Shown here: piece by piece, positions 45,077 through 54,072 of the stretch | Layout: the number at the start of each line of letters is the position of its first letter | Numbering within the stretch: position 1 is the stretch's first letter | Source of the DNA: an uncultured Clostridium sp. | GTDB lineage: Bacteria; Bacillota; Clostridia; TANB77; CAG-508 | NCBI GenBank assembly: GCA_900551615.1 | Contig: URWN01000001.1 | Location: forward strand, 1-64,000 | DNA: 64,000 nucleotides | Direction of reading: 5' to 3' | Position numbers and translations under genes: made by a program | Notes under the pieces: model-generated | What the model saw: the letters and a program-made list of their open reading frames with translations, nothing else | The model's database searches: none | What the model was told of the DNA's origin: nothing

Positions 45077-45742
45077 ATGGAAGAATGTAAAATAAAAAAT
45101 TTATATAATTTAGATGAAACAATAGCAAAAAAAATATTTGAAGGAGCAACATACCCATGGGAGGTATTACCAAAAATAAATGATTTCATAATAGAATTAG
45201 GAAATACACTAGATACAGAAGAATATGACAAAATAGGAGAAGATGTATGGATTGCAAAATCAGCAACAGTTGCGCCAACAGCATACATACATGGACCAGC
45301 AATAATAGGAAAAAATGCAGAAATAAGACACTGTGCATTTATAAGAGGAAAAGCAATAGTAGGAGAAGGCGCAGTAGTAGGAAACTCAACAGAACTAAAA
45401 AATGTAATACTATTTAACAAAGTTCAAGTACCACACTATAACTATGTAGGAGATTCAATATTAGGATACAAATCACACATGGGAGCAGGTTCAATAACAT
45501 CAAATGTAAAGTCTGACAAAAAATTGGTAGTTGTAAAAAATGACACAGAAAAAATAGAAACAGGTCTAAAAAAATTCGGAGCAATGTTAGGAGACGAAGT
45601 AGAAGTAGGATGTGGTTCAGTACTAAACCCAGGAACTGTAATCGGAAGCCATAGCAACATATATCCTCTATCATCTGTAAGAAAAGTAGTTCCAGCAAAC
45701 AGCATATACAAAAATCAAAATGAAATTGTAGAAAAAATCTAA
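45077..45742 (+). CDS. Left-handed beta-helix protein, GlmU C-terminal-like
   Basis: 221 aa. After an N-terminal helical section (1-60) it carries hexapeptide repeats, visible as VWIAKSATVAPTAYIHGPAI (about 56-75) and NAEIRHCAFIRGKAIVGEGA, then SILGYKSHMGAGSITSNVKS and GTVIGSHSNIYPLSSVRKVV. These form a left-handed beta helix like the acetyltransferase half of GlmU, but the pyrophosphorylase half is missing. UDP-GlcNAc-pyrophosphorylase-related proteins of this length are known in Firmicutes. It likely acts on a nucleotide sugar or as an acyltransferase; the substrate is open. Confidence 0.78.
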   Translation: MEECKIKNLYNLDETIAKKIFEGATYPWEVLPKINDFIIELGNTLDTEEYDKIGEDVWIAKSATVAPTAYIHGPAIIGKNAEIRHCAFIRGKAIVGEGAVVGNSTELKNVILFNKVQVPHYNYVGDSILGYKSHMGAGSITSNVKSDKKLVVVKNDTEKIETGLKKFGAMLGDEVEVGCGSVLNPGTVIGSHSNIYPLSSVRKVVPANSIYKNQNEIVEKI

Positions 45743-45784
45743 ATAAAATCATAATAAGGGAAAAATCCCTAGTTAGGAGAAAAA

Positions 45785-46405
45785 ATGAAAGTTATTTTAG
45801 TAAATGGAAGTCCACACGAAAAAGGCTGCACATACACAGCCTTAACAGAGGTACAAAAAACACTAGAGAAAAACGAAATAGAAACAGAAATATTCTGGGT
45901 TGGAAACAAACCAATATCAGGATGTTTAGGATGTGGAAACTGCATAAAAACAGGGAAATGTTTTATGGAAGACAAAGTAAATGAATTTCTAGAAAAAGTA
46001 CCAGAGGCAGATGGATTTGTATTTGGAACACCAGTACATTTTGCATCTGGAAGCGGAATGATAACATCATTTATGGACAGAGCATTTTATGGAAGAAGAG
46101 AATTATTCAAAAACAAATTAGCATCAGCAGTTGTAAGTTGCAGAAGAGGCGGAGCAACATCAACATTTGACCAAATAAACAAATATTTTGCAATGAACAA
46201 CATGCCAATAGTAACATCTCAATATTGGAATATGGTACATGGAAGCAAACCAGAAGACGTATTAAAAGATGAAGAAGGATTGCAAACAATGAGAACATTA
46301 GCAAACAATATGTCATGGCTTTTAAAATGTATAGAAACTGGCAAAAAATCAGGTATAAAAGAGCCAGAAAATGAAAAAATAATATCAACAAACTTTATTA
46401 GGTAA
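45785..46405 (+). CDS. NAD(P)H-dependent flavin oxidoreductase (flavodoxin-like)
   Basis: 206 aa. FMN phosphate-binding loop NGSPHEKGCTYTALTE (residues 6-21) and the second loop GTPVHFASGSGMITSFMDR (about 80-98) define the flavodoxin-like FMN reductase family. A Cys-rich segment SGCLGCGNCIKTGKC (about 46-60) is the iron-sulfur-flavoprotein-like insert; whether it binds a cluster is unclear. Cytosolic. RBS TTAGGAG. Confidence 0.85.
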   Translation: MKVILVNGSPHEKGCTYTALTEVQKTLEKNEIETEIFWVGNKPISGCLGCGNCIKTGKCFMEDKVNEFLEKVPEADGFVFGTPVHFASGSGMITSFMDRAFYGRRELFKNKLASAVVSCRRGGATSTFDQINKYFAMNNMPIVTSQYWNMVHGSKPEDVLKDEEGLQTMRTLANNMSWLLKCIETGKKSGIKEPENEKIISTNFIR

Positions 46406-46425
46406 GCATGATTTTAAATCATGCT
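46405..46425 (+). terminator. Palindromic hairpin after the oxidoreductase gene
   Basis: AGCATGATTTTAAATCATGCT is a perfect palindrome. The following T run is weak, so it may only attenuate. Confidence 0.5.
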
Positions 46426-46452
46426 CATTTATATATTAGGAGGATGAAAAAT

Positions 46453-47346
46453 ATGAATATAGCAACAACGTTCTTTAAAGCAACAGATGATGTGGATTTA
46501 AAAGGAGTCATGTATAAGAATCAAAGCAAAACAAATAAAGTATTAATATCAATACATGGAATGGCAACAAATTGTTTGAAGGAAAGAGACGAAAAAATAG
46601 CTGAAAAAGCAAATGAACTAAATATTGATTTTTTTGCATTTAATAACAGAGGACATGATATAGTAAATTATATAAAAAAAGAAAATCAAGAGAAACAAGA
46701 ACTTGCAGGAACAGCATATGAAGAAATATCAGAAAGTTACAATGATATTGTTGGAGCAATAAACTATGCAACAAGCCACGGATATGAAGAAATATATATA
46801 ATGGGGCATAGCCTAGGATGCACAAAAACAATATATACCTACAATAAATTAATAGAAGAAAAACAAGAAAAAACATTAGAAAGAATAAAAGGAATAATAC
46901 TATTATCATTAGTAGACATTCCACTAGCACTACAAGTGTATCTAAAAGATGATTTTCCAGTAATGGTAACATATGCCAAAAACATGAAAAAAGAAAAAAT
47001 GGAAAATCAATTAATGCCAGAAGAAAGTTTCATACATCCAATAAGTGTCAACACATTTTTAAGATATGCAATAGAAAACAAAGATATAGACTTTGCAAAA
47101 TTTTCAGACAAAAACTATGATTACAAAGAAATAAACAACATCAAAGTACCACTATTTATGAGATGGGGAAATGATAGAGAATTAATAATTCAAAAAGCGG
47201 ACGAGCTATGTAAAATGGTAAAAGAAAAAATAAAAAACGACAAATTAGACATAGGATATATAGAAGGAGCAAATCATAGTTATACAGGAAAAGAAGAAAT
47301 TTTAGCAAACGAAATACAAAACTTTTTAAGAGAAATAGTCGAATAA
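46453..47346 (+). CDS. Alpha/beta hydrolase
   Basis: 297 aa from the ATG at 46453, 9 nt after AGGAGG. Motifs: ISIHGMATNCLKERD (oxyanion loop, about 33-47), FAFNNRGHD, nucleophile elbow IMGHSLGCTKTI (Ser about residue 120), Asp near MRWGNDRELI (about 240) and the catalytic His in EGANHSYTGKE (about 276). This resembles DUF1749/serine-aminopeptidase-type hydrolases. Substrate unknown; cytosolic. Confidence 0.85.
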   Translation: MNIATTFFKATDDVDLKGVMYKNQSKTNKVLISIHGMATNCLKERDEKIAEKANELNIDFFAFNNRGHDIVNYIKKENQEKQELAGTAYEEISESYNDIVGAINYATSHGYEEIYIMGHSLGCTKTIYTYNKLIEEKQEKTLERIKGIILLSLVDIPLALQVYLKDDFPVMVTYAKNMKKEKMENQLMPEESFIHPISVNTFLRYAIENKDIDFAKFSDKNYDYKEINNIKVPLFMRWGNDRELIIQKADELCKMVKEKIKNDKLDIGYIEGANHSYTGKEEILANEIQNFLREIVE

Positions 47347-47482
47347 AAAAGAAAAATAATAAAATATAGTAGAAATAACAAATTTTATGTCAAAACTTGC
47401 GATGAAAAATCCTTGCAAACCATTGAAAATAGTAGTAATATATAAATTGTCACAACACAAACAAAAGAAAAGGGGGATTTTT

Positions 47483-47800
47483 TTGAAAACATTTTTTGGC
47501 AGTGTATTTATTGAAAAAGAGAAACTTGAAGAAGCAGGAATAACACATCCAATAAAATTAGAATATTACAAGCAAATAAATGAAGACGAAATAAATTCAT
47601 ATGAAAAACCCAAATATGGAATTCATATAATAAAAACAGAATATGAACCAAACTATACAAAAGTAGAAAATAAAAGTATAAAATATGTAACAAATGATGA
47701 AATAGAAGCAAATCAAATTCTAGATATTTTTAGAAAAAATCAAGTGACTCCAATTAATGCTGAAGAAGTCATAGTAGATTTATTTAGAAAAAAATTTTAA
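47483..47800 (+). CDS. DUF6514-like small protein
   Basis: 105 aa from TTG at 47483, which follows AGGGGGA by 6 nt. Blocks KLEYYKQINEDEINSYEKPK, YGIHIIKTEYEPN and a C-terminal IFRKNQVTPINAEEVIVDLF are the pattern of the DUF6514 family of Clostridia. Small, beta-rich then helical, cytosolic, function unknown. A longer frame to 47387 has no ribosome site. Confidence 0.72.
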   Translation: MKTFFGSVFIEKEKLEEAGITHPIKLEYYKQINEDEINSYEKPKYGIHIIKTEYEPNYTKVENKSIKYVTNDEIEANQILDIFRKNQVTPINAEEVIVDLFRKKF

Positions 47801-47808
47801 GTATGAAA

Positions 47809-47848
47809 AATAAACCATTCCACTTTTGAACGAGCAGAATGGTTTATT
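47809..47848 (+). terminator. Hairpin before topA
   Basis: AATAAACCATTC pairs with GAATGGTTTATT. T content after the stem is moderate. Confidence 0.6.
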
Positions 47849-47960
47849 AACATTTTAATAATAAATATCAATTTTTTAATACAATTTTAGAAAAAACTTG
47901 CAAAAAATGAAAAAATGTTCTAGAATACAAAGAGTATTACAAAAAACTATGGGAGGAATT

Positions 47961-50051
47961 ATGGCCGATAAATTAATAATAGTTGAATCACCAGCAAAAG
48001 CAAACACAATAAAAAAATTCCTAGGAGGAAACACAAAAGTTGTAGCCTCAATGGGACATATAAGAGATTTACCAAAATCAAAGCTAGGTGTAGACATAGA
48101 ACACGATTTTGAACCAGAATATATAAATATAAGAGGAAAAGGAGATTTAATAAAATCTCTAAAAGCTGATAGCAAAAAAGCAAAAAAAGTCTATTTAGCA
48201 ACTGACCCTGACCGTGAGGGTGAAGCGATAGCATGGCACCTAGCAAAAATATTAGAAGATGACAAAGACAAAATAACAAGAGTCACTTTTAATGAAATAA
48301 CAAAATCAGCAGTACAAAAAGCAATAAAAGAACCAAGAGATATTGACTTAAATACTGTTGATGCACAACAAGCAAGAAGAGTATTAGACAGAATAGTTGG
48401 ATACAAAATAAGTCCATTACTATGGAAAAAAGTAAAAAGAGGACTATCAGCAGGAAGAGTCCAATCAGTTGCAGTAAGACTAATAGTAGACAGAGAAACA
48501 GAAATTGAAAACTTTATACCACAAGAATATTGGAACATATATGCAAACTTAAAAGACGAAAAATCAAAAAAAGAATTTGAAGCAAGATTCTATGGAAAAA
48601 ACGGAAAAAGACAAGAAATAAACTCAAAAGAACAAGTTGACCAAATTTTAAAGGACATAGAAAAAGCAAAATACATAGTATCAGACATCAAAAAAGGTGA
48701 AAAAAAGAGAAATCCTGCACCACCATTTACAACAAGTACAATGCAACAAGAAGCATCAAGAAAATTAGGATTCACATTAAAGAAAACAATGTCTGTTGCA
48801 CAAACATTATATGAAGGTGTAAAAATATCAGACAGAGGAACAGTAGGTCTAATCACATACATGAGAACAGACTCAACAAGAATATCAGAAGAAGCAAGAG
48901 CTGCTGCAAAAACACACATAGTATCAACATATGGTGAAGAATTCTATGAAAACAGATACTATAAAACAAGCAAAGATGCACAGGATGCACATGAAGGTAT
49001 AAGACCAACATATTCAGACATAGAGCCGGACAGTGTAAAAGACGAATTAAGTAAAGACCAATACAAATTATATAAATTAATTTACAACAGATTTATGGCA
49101 AGCCAAATGAAACCAGCAATTTATGACACAATGGCGGTAAATATAAAGGCAAATGAATATGACTTTAAAGCCAATGGCCAAAACTTAAAATTCAAAGGAT
49201 TTATGATTTTATATGTAGAAGGAACAGACGAAAAAGAAGAACAAGAAGCAGGAATGTTACCAGCGTTAGAAGAAAAACAAGAAGTAAAATTAATAAAAAT
49301 AAATCCAAAACAAAGCTTTACAGAACCACCAGCAAGATACACAGAAGCAAGCCTAGTAAAGGCTTTGGAAGAAAAAGGGATAGGAAGACCAAGTACATAT
49401 TCACCAACAATCACAACTATTTTAGAAAGAAGATACATAGAAAAAGAAAAAAGACAACTAATACCAACAGAACTTGGAAAAATAGTAAACAAACTACTTA
49501 CAGAAAACTTTTCAGACATAGTAAATGTAGAATTTACAGCCAAAATAGAAAATGAATTTGACGAAATAGCAGAAGGAAAAGAAAAATGGAAAAAAATAAT
49601 CAGAGAATTCTATGGACCATTTAAAGAAGAATTAGAAAAAGCCGAAAAAGAGCTAGAGCACGTACAACTAGTTGACGAAGTATCTGATGTCCAATGTGAA
49701 AAATGCGGAAGAATGATGGTGTACAAATATGGAAGATACGGAAAATTCTTAGCATGTCCAGGTTTCCCAGAATGTAGAAATGTAAAACCAATAATAGAAA
49801 CAATAGATGTTCCATGTCCAAAATGTGGAGCAACAGTACAAGTAAGAAAAACAAAAAGAAAAAGAAACTACTATATTTGCGAAAACAACCCAGCATCATG
49901 TGATTACATTTCTTGGAATAAACCAAAGCAAGGAGAAAAATGGAATCCAGAAGAAGCAGAAGAAGTAAAAAAAGAAACAGAAAAGAAACCAAAATCAACA
50001 AAAAAAGCTTCAACTAAAAGAAAAACCACTACAAAAAAATCAAAAAAATAA
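47961..50051 (+). CDS. topA: DNA topoisomerase I
   Basis: 696 aa from the ATG at 47961 (GGAGG just upstream). Toprim: IIVESPAKANTIKKFLGG (about 6-23) and TDPDREGEAIAWH (about 82-94). The active-site Tyr is in GLITYMRTDSTRIS (about 296-309). Two C-terminal zinc modules follow (CEKCGRMM...CPGFPEC at about 578-604; CPKCGATV...C at about 616-645), and the last 40 residues are Lys/Thr-rich and disordered. It relaxes negative supercoils through a 5' phosphotyrosine break. Confidence 0.97.
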   Translation: MADKLIIVESPAKANTIKKFLGGNTKVVASMGHIRDLPKSKLGVDIEHDFEPEYINIRGKGDLIKSLKADSKKAKKVYLATDPDREGEAIAWHLAKILEDDKDKITRVTFNEITKSAVQKAIKEPRDIDLNTVDAQQARRVLDRIVGYKISPLLWKKVKRGLSAGRVQSVAVRLIVDRETEIENFIPQEYWNIYANLKDEKSKKEFEARFYGKNGKRQEINSKEQVDQILKDIEKAKYIVSDIKKGEKKRNPAPPFTTSTMQQEASRKLGFTLKKTMSVAQTLYEGVKISDRGTVGLITYMRTDSTRISEEARAAAKTHIVSTYGEEFYENRYYKTSKDAQDAHEGIRPTYSDIEPDSVKDELSKDQYKLYKLIYNRFMASQMKPAIYDTMAVNIKANEYDFKANGQNLKFKGFMILYVEGTDEKEEQEAGMLPALEEKQEVKLIKINPKQSFTEPPARYTEASLVKALEEKGIGRPSTYSPTITTILERRYIEKEKRQLIPTELGKIVNKLLTENFSDIVNVEFTAKIENEFDEIAEGKEKWKKIIREFYGPFKEELEKAEKELEHVQLVDEVSDVQCEKCGRMMVYKYGRYGKFLACPGFPECRNVKPIIETIDVPCPKCGATVQVRKTKRKRNYYICENNPASCDYISWNKPKQGEKWNPEEAEEVKKETEKKPKSTKKASTKRKTTTKKSKK

Positions 50052-50055
50052 AAAA

Positions 50056-50098
50056 TAGGGATTAGGGGGACGGGTCTCCAATCCCTAAAATTATTTTA
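50056..50098 (+). terminator. topA terminator
   Basis: TAGGGATT (50056-50063) pairs with AATCCCTA (50080-50087) around GGGGGACGGGTCTCC; TTATTTT follows. Confidence 0.75.
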
Positions 50099-50178
50099 AA
50101 ACTATTGACAATATTTATAATATTTGGTATCATATTAATTGATTTTGAATATAATTAAATATAACAACAAGCAAAAAT

Positions 50179-50252
50179 GCAGGTATAGTTTAGTGGTAAA
50201 ACATAACCTTGCCAAGGTTAAGTTACGGGTCCGATTCCCGTTACCTGCTCCA
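50179..50252 (+). tRNA. tRNA-Gly (GCC)
   Basis: 74 nt with encoded CCA. Acceptor GCAGGTA pairs with TACCTGC; anticodon loop TTGCCAA reads GCC; T arm CGGGTCCGATTCCCG. Reads GGC and GGU. Confidence 0.95.
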
Positions 50253-50285
50253 CAAAGTTTCTATTTAAATATAAAAATTAAATAT

Positions 50286-50359
50286 GGCGAGTTAGCCAAG
50301 CGGTAAGGCACGAGTCTGCAAAACTCTGATGATCGGTCCGACTCCGATACTCGCCTCCA
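50286..50359 (+). tRNA. tRNA-Cys (GCA)
   Basis: 74 nt with encoded CCA. Acceptor GGCGAGT pairs with ACTCGCC; anticodon loop CTGCAAA reads GCA; T arm TCGGTCCGACTCCGA. 33 nt after tRNA-Gly, co-transcribed. Confidence 0.95.
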
Positions 50360-50362
50360 ATA

Positions 50363-50408
50363 AAAAATCGATAAAACGTTGGAATATCAACATTTTATCG
50401 ATTTTTTA
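50363..50408 (+). terminator. tRNA operon terminator
   Basis: AAAAATCGATAAAACGTTG pairs with CAACATTTTATCGATTTTT (one bulge) and ends in a T run. Confidence 0.85.
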
Positions 50409-50584
50409 TGTTTTAGTGTTAAAAATAAAAATATAGTAAAATTATTTGTAAAATTTTACTATGTTCGCTTGTTTTTAAAAGAAAAATATTATAATATAAT
50501 TGGCATAGGAAATGAGATAAAAGCAGATGTGGGTGTTACCTTTAATTCCTCAACAATAGTTGAGAGATTGGAGGTGGTGTTTAT

Positions 50585-50692
50585 ATGTTAGATTTTTTAA
50601 TATTCTTAATAATAGGATTTATGATTTCAATAACTATAAACGTTGCCTTATTAAGTGTTATATACATAATACTATCAAATAAGCAACAATAA
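50585..50692 (+). CDS. Putative type I toxin (holin-like small membrane peptide)
   Basis: 35 aa: one hydrophobic helix (residues 3-30) and a polar tail ILSNKQQ. GGAGG stands 8-9 nt before the ATG. The upstream block, GTGGGTGTTACC and then TTGAGAGATTGGAGGTGGTG, is the arrangement common before holin-like toxins of type I toxin-antitoxin systems. AGGTAACACACA, nearly the inverse of the first block, recurs at 50747-50758, after the hairpin. An antisense RNA from that side would cover the toxin 3' end. The protein would depolarise the membrane if expressed freely. Inference rests on size, context and mirrored motifs. Confidence 0.6.
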   Translation: MLDFLIFLIIGFMISITINVALLSVIYIILSNKQQ

Positions 50693-50696
50693 AAAA

Positions 50697-50731
50697 TACA
50701 CCACATACGCTTTCACAGAGCTAGTGGTGTA
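50697..50731. terminator. Hairpin between toxin and possible antisense RNA
   Basis: TACACCAC (50697-50704) pairs with GTGGTGTA (50724-50731). It lies where toxin and antisense transcripts would overlap. Confidence 0.6.
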
Positions 50732-50880
50732 TACTTAAACTTTTTTAGGTAACACACATTATTTGTGTTCTCATTTTCTATTTATATTATACACAGAATT
50801 CTAATGATTGTCAAACAAAACTTTATATGAGGAAAATATAAATGGAAAAAAAGTTATTTTAATACAGGGAGCATTAGACA

Positions 50881-51006
50881 TTGAAACAAACTATTTTTTT
50901 AAATAAACGTGCTAAAGAACTACAAGAAGAAATTGATAAAGAAAAGGCTATTGAATTACAAAAATTGTTATTTAAAATATTAAAAGAATTAGCATGCAAT
51001 TTATAA
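50881..51006 (+). CDS. Small unknown ORF
   Basis: 41 aa from TTG at 50881, 9 nt after AGGGAG. It reads as one charged helix (KRAKELQEEIDKEKAIELQK) with a hydrophobic end. No family known. The terminator at 51020 closes it, which favours a real gene, but it may be chance. Confidence 0.35.
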   Translation: MKQTIFLNKRAKELQEEIDKEKAIELQKLLFKILKELACNL

Positions 51007-51019
51007 AAATAAAAAAGAA

Positions 51020-51060
51020 AAGGAGTACTGATATTTCAGTACTCCCTCTCTTTCTTTGTT
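51020..51060. terminator. Bidirectional terminator
   Basis: AGGAGTACTGA (51021-51031) pairs with TCAGTACTCCCT (51036-51047), with T/A runs outside. Confidence 0.85.
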
Positions 51061-51066
51061 TAACAA

Positions 51067-51573
51067 TTAACGGAAGTTAATTGTCAGCTCAAAACGTGCA
51101 GACAAAGAACCATTATCAAAATCAAAATTCTTTAACTCAATAGAACTCAAATAAAAAGAATATTTAGTATTCATTGCTAAATTAATTGATTTCAATGAAA
51201 TGTCTACAAATGCTTTCATATCCTTCTGAATAGCATTCTTGGAATCATCAAGCGAACCAGCTGACAATTTAAGCCTTTCTTCATAAACAGATAAATCAAG
51301 ATAATCATGGGCATAAACCCAAATGGATTTCTCAGTTGACAAAGAAGCAGAATCAATTTGCATAATAGAACGACTATATTTTTCTAAGACTTTCTCAGCA
51401 AACATTGCAGTTGCATCATTAGGATATTCAAAAGACTTTGCCTTTTGAATGCACTCACTTAGATTGGCCAACTCTTTATTTGTCCGTTTTATTAAACGTT
51501 GTAACTTTGATTGCTTTTTTAAATCTCTACGTAAGAGACTTAAAATGTTAGAAAACAAACTTTCATTTTCCAT
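51067..51573 (-). CDS. Unknown helical protein
   Basis: 168 aa. Residues 10-70 are Lys/Leu-rich helix with coiled-coil potential (LRRDLKKQSKLQRLIKRTNK), then RSIMQIDSASLSTEKSIWVY, and a C-terminal beta section ending SLSARFELTINFR. No membrane segment or known motif. Codon use (more G/C-rich codons such as TCC, CGT, GCC on its strand) differs from neighbours and may indicate foreign origin. RBS GAGGT before the ATG at 51573. Confidence 0.6.
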   Translation of the reverse strand: MENESLFSNILSLLRRDLKKQSKLQRLIKRTNKELANLSECIQKAKSFEYPNDATAMFAEKVLEKYSRSIMQIDSASLSTEKSIWVYAHDYLDLSVYEERLKLSAGSLDDSKNAIQKDMKAFVDISLKSINLAMNTKYSFYLSSIELKNFDFDNGSLSARFELTINFR

Positions 51574-51752
51574 ATGTATTACCTCACTTTTTGTTTTTTT
51601 ATTTCCAGAATTTTATCACCCAACAGAATAAGTGTCAATTGAAAATGACAAAAAAAGACAAAAAATACTATATTTTTAACTTATTTTATGCTACAATAAA
51701 ACCATTATACAAAATAAGTAGACAAATTAAAAAATAGAAAGAAGGCAAATAA

Positions 51753-52484
51753 ATGAAAAAAATAAACAAAGCAAAAGCCATAAAATTAATAGCACTAATA
51801 ATAACAATAGCAATATTGGTAATTGCAACAATATACATGATACCAGTAATAAAACAAATAAACACACCAGAAGGACAAGCAGAATTTAAAGAAAAAATAA
51901 CCAACTCAGGAATAACAGGAATGTTAATATTATTTGGTTTAGAACTAGCCCAAGTAGTATTAGCGATATTACCAGGAGAACCAGTAGAACTATTAGCAGG
52001 AATCTGTTTTGGACCAATATGGGGAACAATATTTCTAATGATATCAGTATTCATAGTAACAGCAATGATATATTTCTTTGTAAAAAAATATGGAAGAGAC
52101 TTTATATATGAATTTTTTCCAAAAGAAAAAGTAACCAAATTAGAAAACAGCAAATTATTTAAAGACACTCAAAAAATAGAAACCGTAATGGCATTATTAT
52201 TTTTAATACCAGGAACTCCAAAAGATTTATTAGTATATATAGGAGGATTATTACCAATAAAAGCATCAAGGTTCTTAGCAATAGCAACACTACTAAGATT
52301 TCCATCAATAATATCATCAACAATAGCAGGAAATAAACTGTTGCAAGGAAAATGGCAAGTAAGTATATTAGCCTATGTAATAACATTTGTGTTAACATTT
52401 ATAGTAATATACATAGTAAATAAATTTGACAAAAATAAAGTAACAAAAGATGTAATAAATTCAGTAAAAAATAAAGAAATGTAA
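51753..52484 (+). CDS. TVP38/TMEM64 family membrane protein
   Basis: 243 aa, about six membrane helices. The family core is LPGEPVELLAGICFGPIWGT (about residues 70-89), followed by MIYFFVKKYGRDF and later FLIPGTPKDLLVYIGGLLPI (about 151-170), the second re-entrant loop of DedA/VTT proteins. These may act as lipid scramblases or transporters. Monocistronic, with the hairpin at 52494 behind it. Confidence 0.9.
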   Translation: MKKINKAKAIKLIALIITIAILVIATIYMIPVIKQINTPEGQAEFKEKITNSGITGMLILFGLELAQVVLAILPGEPVELLAGICFGPIWGTIFLMISVFIVTAMIYFFVKKYGRDFIYEFFPKEKVTKLENSKLFKDTQKIETVMALLFLIPGTPKDLLVYIGGLLPIKASRFLAIATLLRFPSIISSTIAGNKLLQGKWQVSILAYVITFVLTFIVIYIVNKFDKNKVTKDVINSVKNKEM

Positions 52485-52493
52485 AATAAGAAT

Positions 52494-52527
52494 GGTTCTT
52501 TTGGGACATTTTTGTCCAAAAAGAACC
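52494..52527 (+). terminator. Hairpin of the GGTTC/GGGAC family
   Basis: GGTTCTTTTGGGAC pairs with GTCCAAAAAGAACC; CGTCCCTTTTGGAC follows, an extra partial copy. Confidence 0.75.
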
Positions 52528-52600
52528 GTCCCTTTTGGACATGTATAACCTTGAAAAAATTGGAAATAATATAATAAATACATATTTCAAGGAGGTACAA

Positions 52601-52945
52601 ATGGAAACAAGCAACCTAAAAAACATGGTAGTACTAAAAAACTTGCCATCAAATATAGTTGATGAAGCAATTATAGTACTAAAAACGAATAAGAAAGCAA
52701 AAAAACTTCAAAAAATAGAAAAGAATAATAAAACAACAGAAAATGAAGAAAACAAAAAAGACAAGGAATATATATTAAAAGAAGCAGAAATGTTAGTAAA
52801 TAACTATATTTCAAAAATAGAAAACAAAGATAATAGCAAAATCATAATTAATAAAGATAAAAAAGACAAATATACAAAATTAAAAAAATATTCCATAGCA
52901 ATTACAGTACTTTGTATAATTCAAACATTAATAATAATATTTTGA
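52601..52945 (+). CDS. Small tail-anchored unknown protein
   Basis: 114 aa from the ATG at 52601 after AAGGAGG. It contains a Lys/Glu-rich central part and a single C-terminal membrane helix (about 95-113), so it should be tail-anchored. NLPSNIVDEAIIVLKTNKKA near the N-terminus may be a small domain. Function unknown. Confidence 0.68.
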   Translation: METSNLKNMVVLKNLPSNIVDEAIIVLKTNKKAKKLQKIEKNNKTTENEENKKDKEYILKEAEMLVNNYISKIENKDNSKIIINKDKKDKYTKLKKYSIAITVLCIIQTLIIIF

Positions 52946-52948
52946 AAT

Positions 52949-52998
52949 AAAAAACACTATATATAGTAGTTAAAAAACTACTATGCATAGTGTTTTTT
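52949..52998 (+). terminator. Rho-independent terminator
   Basis: AAAAAACACTAT pairs with ATAGTGTTTTTT around a second AGTAGTT/AACTACT stem. Confidence 0.9.
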
Positions 52999-53093
52999 AA
53001 AACTTGTCTACACATTAAATCATAAAACAAAAAACATCCTCATATAGTTTATAAAGAAATTAATTTGGAAACTAGAGAGGAAGGAAAGAAAAA

Positions 53094-54026
53094 ATGGAAA
53101 GAACAATGTCAGTAGAAGACAAAATAAAAAGAGCAGAAGAAATATATGCAAAAAGGCAAGAAGGAATACAAAGAAAAACAGCAACAGTATCACTAAATAA
53201 TGACGACAATAAAAAAGACATTAAACTATTAAAAAAGATGGTAATACAAATAATATTAAGTTTGTTAATATATGGAATTATATACATAATACAAAATAAT
53301 AATTACATATTTTCAGAAGAATTTTTAAAAAAAGCAGATGAAATATTATCTTATGACATGAATTTTTCGCAAATGTACCAAGATATAAAAAGTAATATAG
53401 AAAAGGAAACACTAAATATAAAAAATAATTTACAAAAAAATGATAATCAACAAGGAATAACCAATTTAGAAAATAATACTCAAAACGAAACTGAACAAGG
53501 AGCAATTGGAGGAGCAAATGAACAAGAAGCAAATACAACAGATGCAAACTCAAATCAAAATAATCCAGAGGAAAATAATTCACAAGAAAACACACAAGAA
53601 TTATCACAAGAAGAAAAAGATATAAACAACATAAAAGCAACAACAACATTTATAAAACCAATAGAAGGAACAATAAGCTCAAAATATGGACAAAGAGAAC
53701 CAACAACAGCAACAGTACCTAAAAATCACACAGGAGTAGATATTGCAGCAAATATGGGAACAAAAATAAAATCAGCAACATCAGGAGAAGTAGTAATAGC
53801 ATCAGAAGAAGGAGATTACGGAAAACACTTAAAAATTCAAATAGGAGATGTAAGCATAATTTATGCACACTGTAATAACTTGTATGTTAAACAAGGAGAC
53901 CAAATAAGTCAAGGACAAGAAATAGCAGAAGTAGGAACAACTGGAAACTCAACAGGACCACACTTACACTTTGAAATAAGAATATCAGAAAGAACAATAG
54001 ACCCACAAAAAATATTAGAAATATAA
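53094..54026 (+). CDS. SpoIVFA-like M23 domain membrane protein
   Basis: 310 aa. A cytosolic N-terminus (1-45) and one membrane segment (about 46-66) lead to an Asn/Gln-rich outer linker and a C-terminal M23/LytM domain (about 195-310). That domain has SSKYGQRE, HTGVDIAANMG (metal His and Asp) and GPHLHFEI (HxH). The zinc ligands are intact, unlike in B. subtilis SpoIVFA. Its position 46 bp before the SpoIVFB-type protease and near minD/minE matches the spoIVFA place in Bacillus. It may control the protease or cut peptidoglycan, and the two are not exclusive. Confidence 0.8.
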   Translation: MERTMSVEDKIKRAEEIYAKRQEGIQRKTATVSLNNDDNKKDIKLLKKMVIQIILSLLIYGIIYIIQNNNYIFSEEFLKKADEILSYDMNFSQMYQDIKSNIEKETLNIKNNLQKNDNQQGITNLENNTQNETEQGAIGGANEQEANTTDANSNQNNPEENNSQENTQELSQEEKDINNIKATTTFIKPIEGTISSKYGQREPTTATVPKNHTGVDIAANMGTKIKSATSGEVVIASEEGDYGKHLKIQIGDVSIIYAHCNNLYVKQGDQISQGQEIAEVGTTGNSTGPHLHFEIRISERTIDPQKILEI

Positions 54027-54072
54027 AGCTGATAGGTAGCTTAAAACCTAAATACAAAAAAGGAAAGTTAAT

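Noticed and set aside
50379..50591. 70-codon frame across the tRNA terminator
   Set aside because: It starts inside the terminator stem and overlaps the toxin leader; the reading is coincidental.
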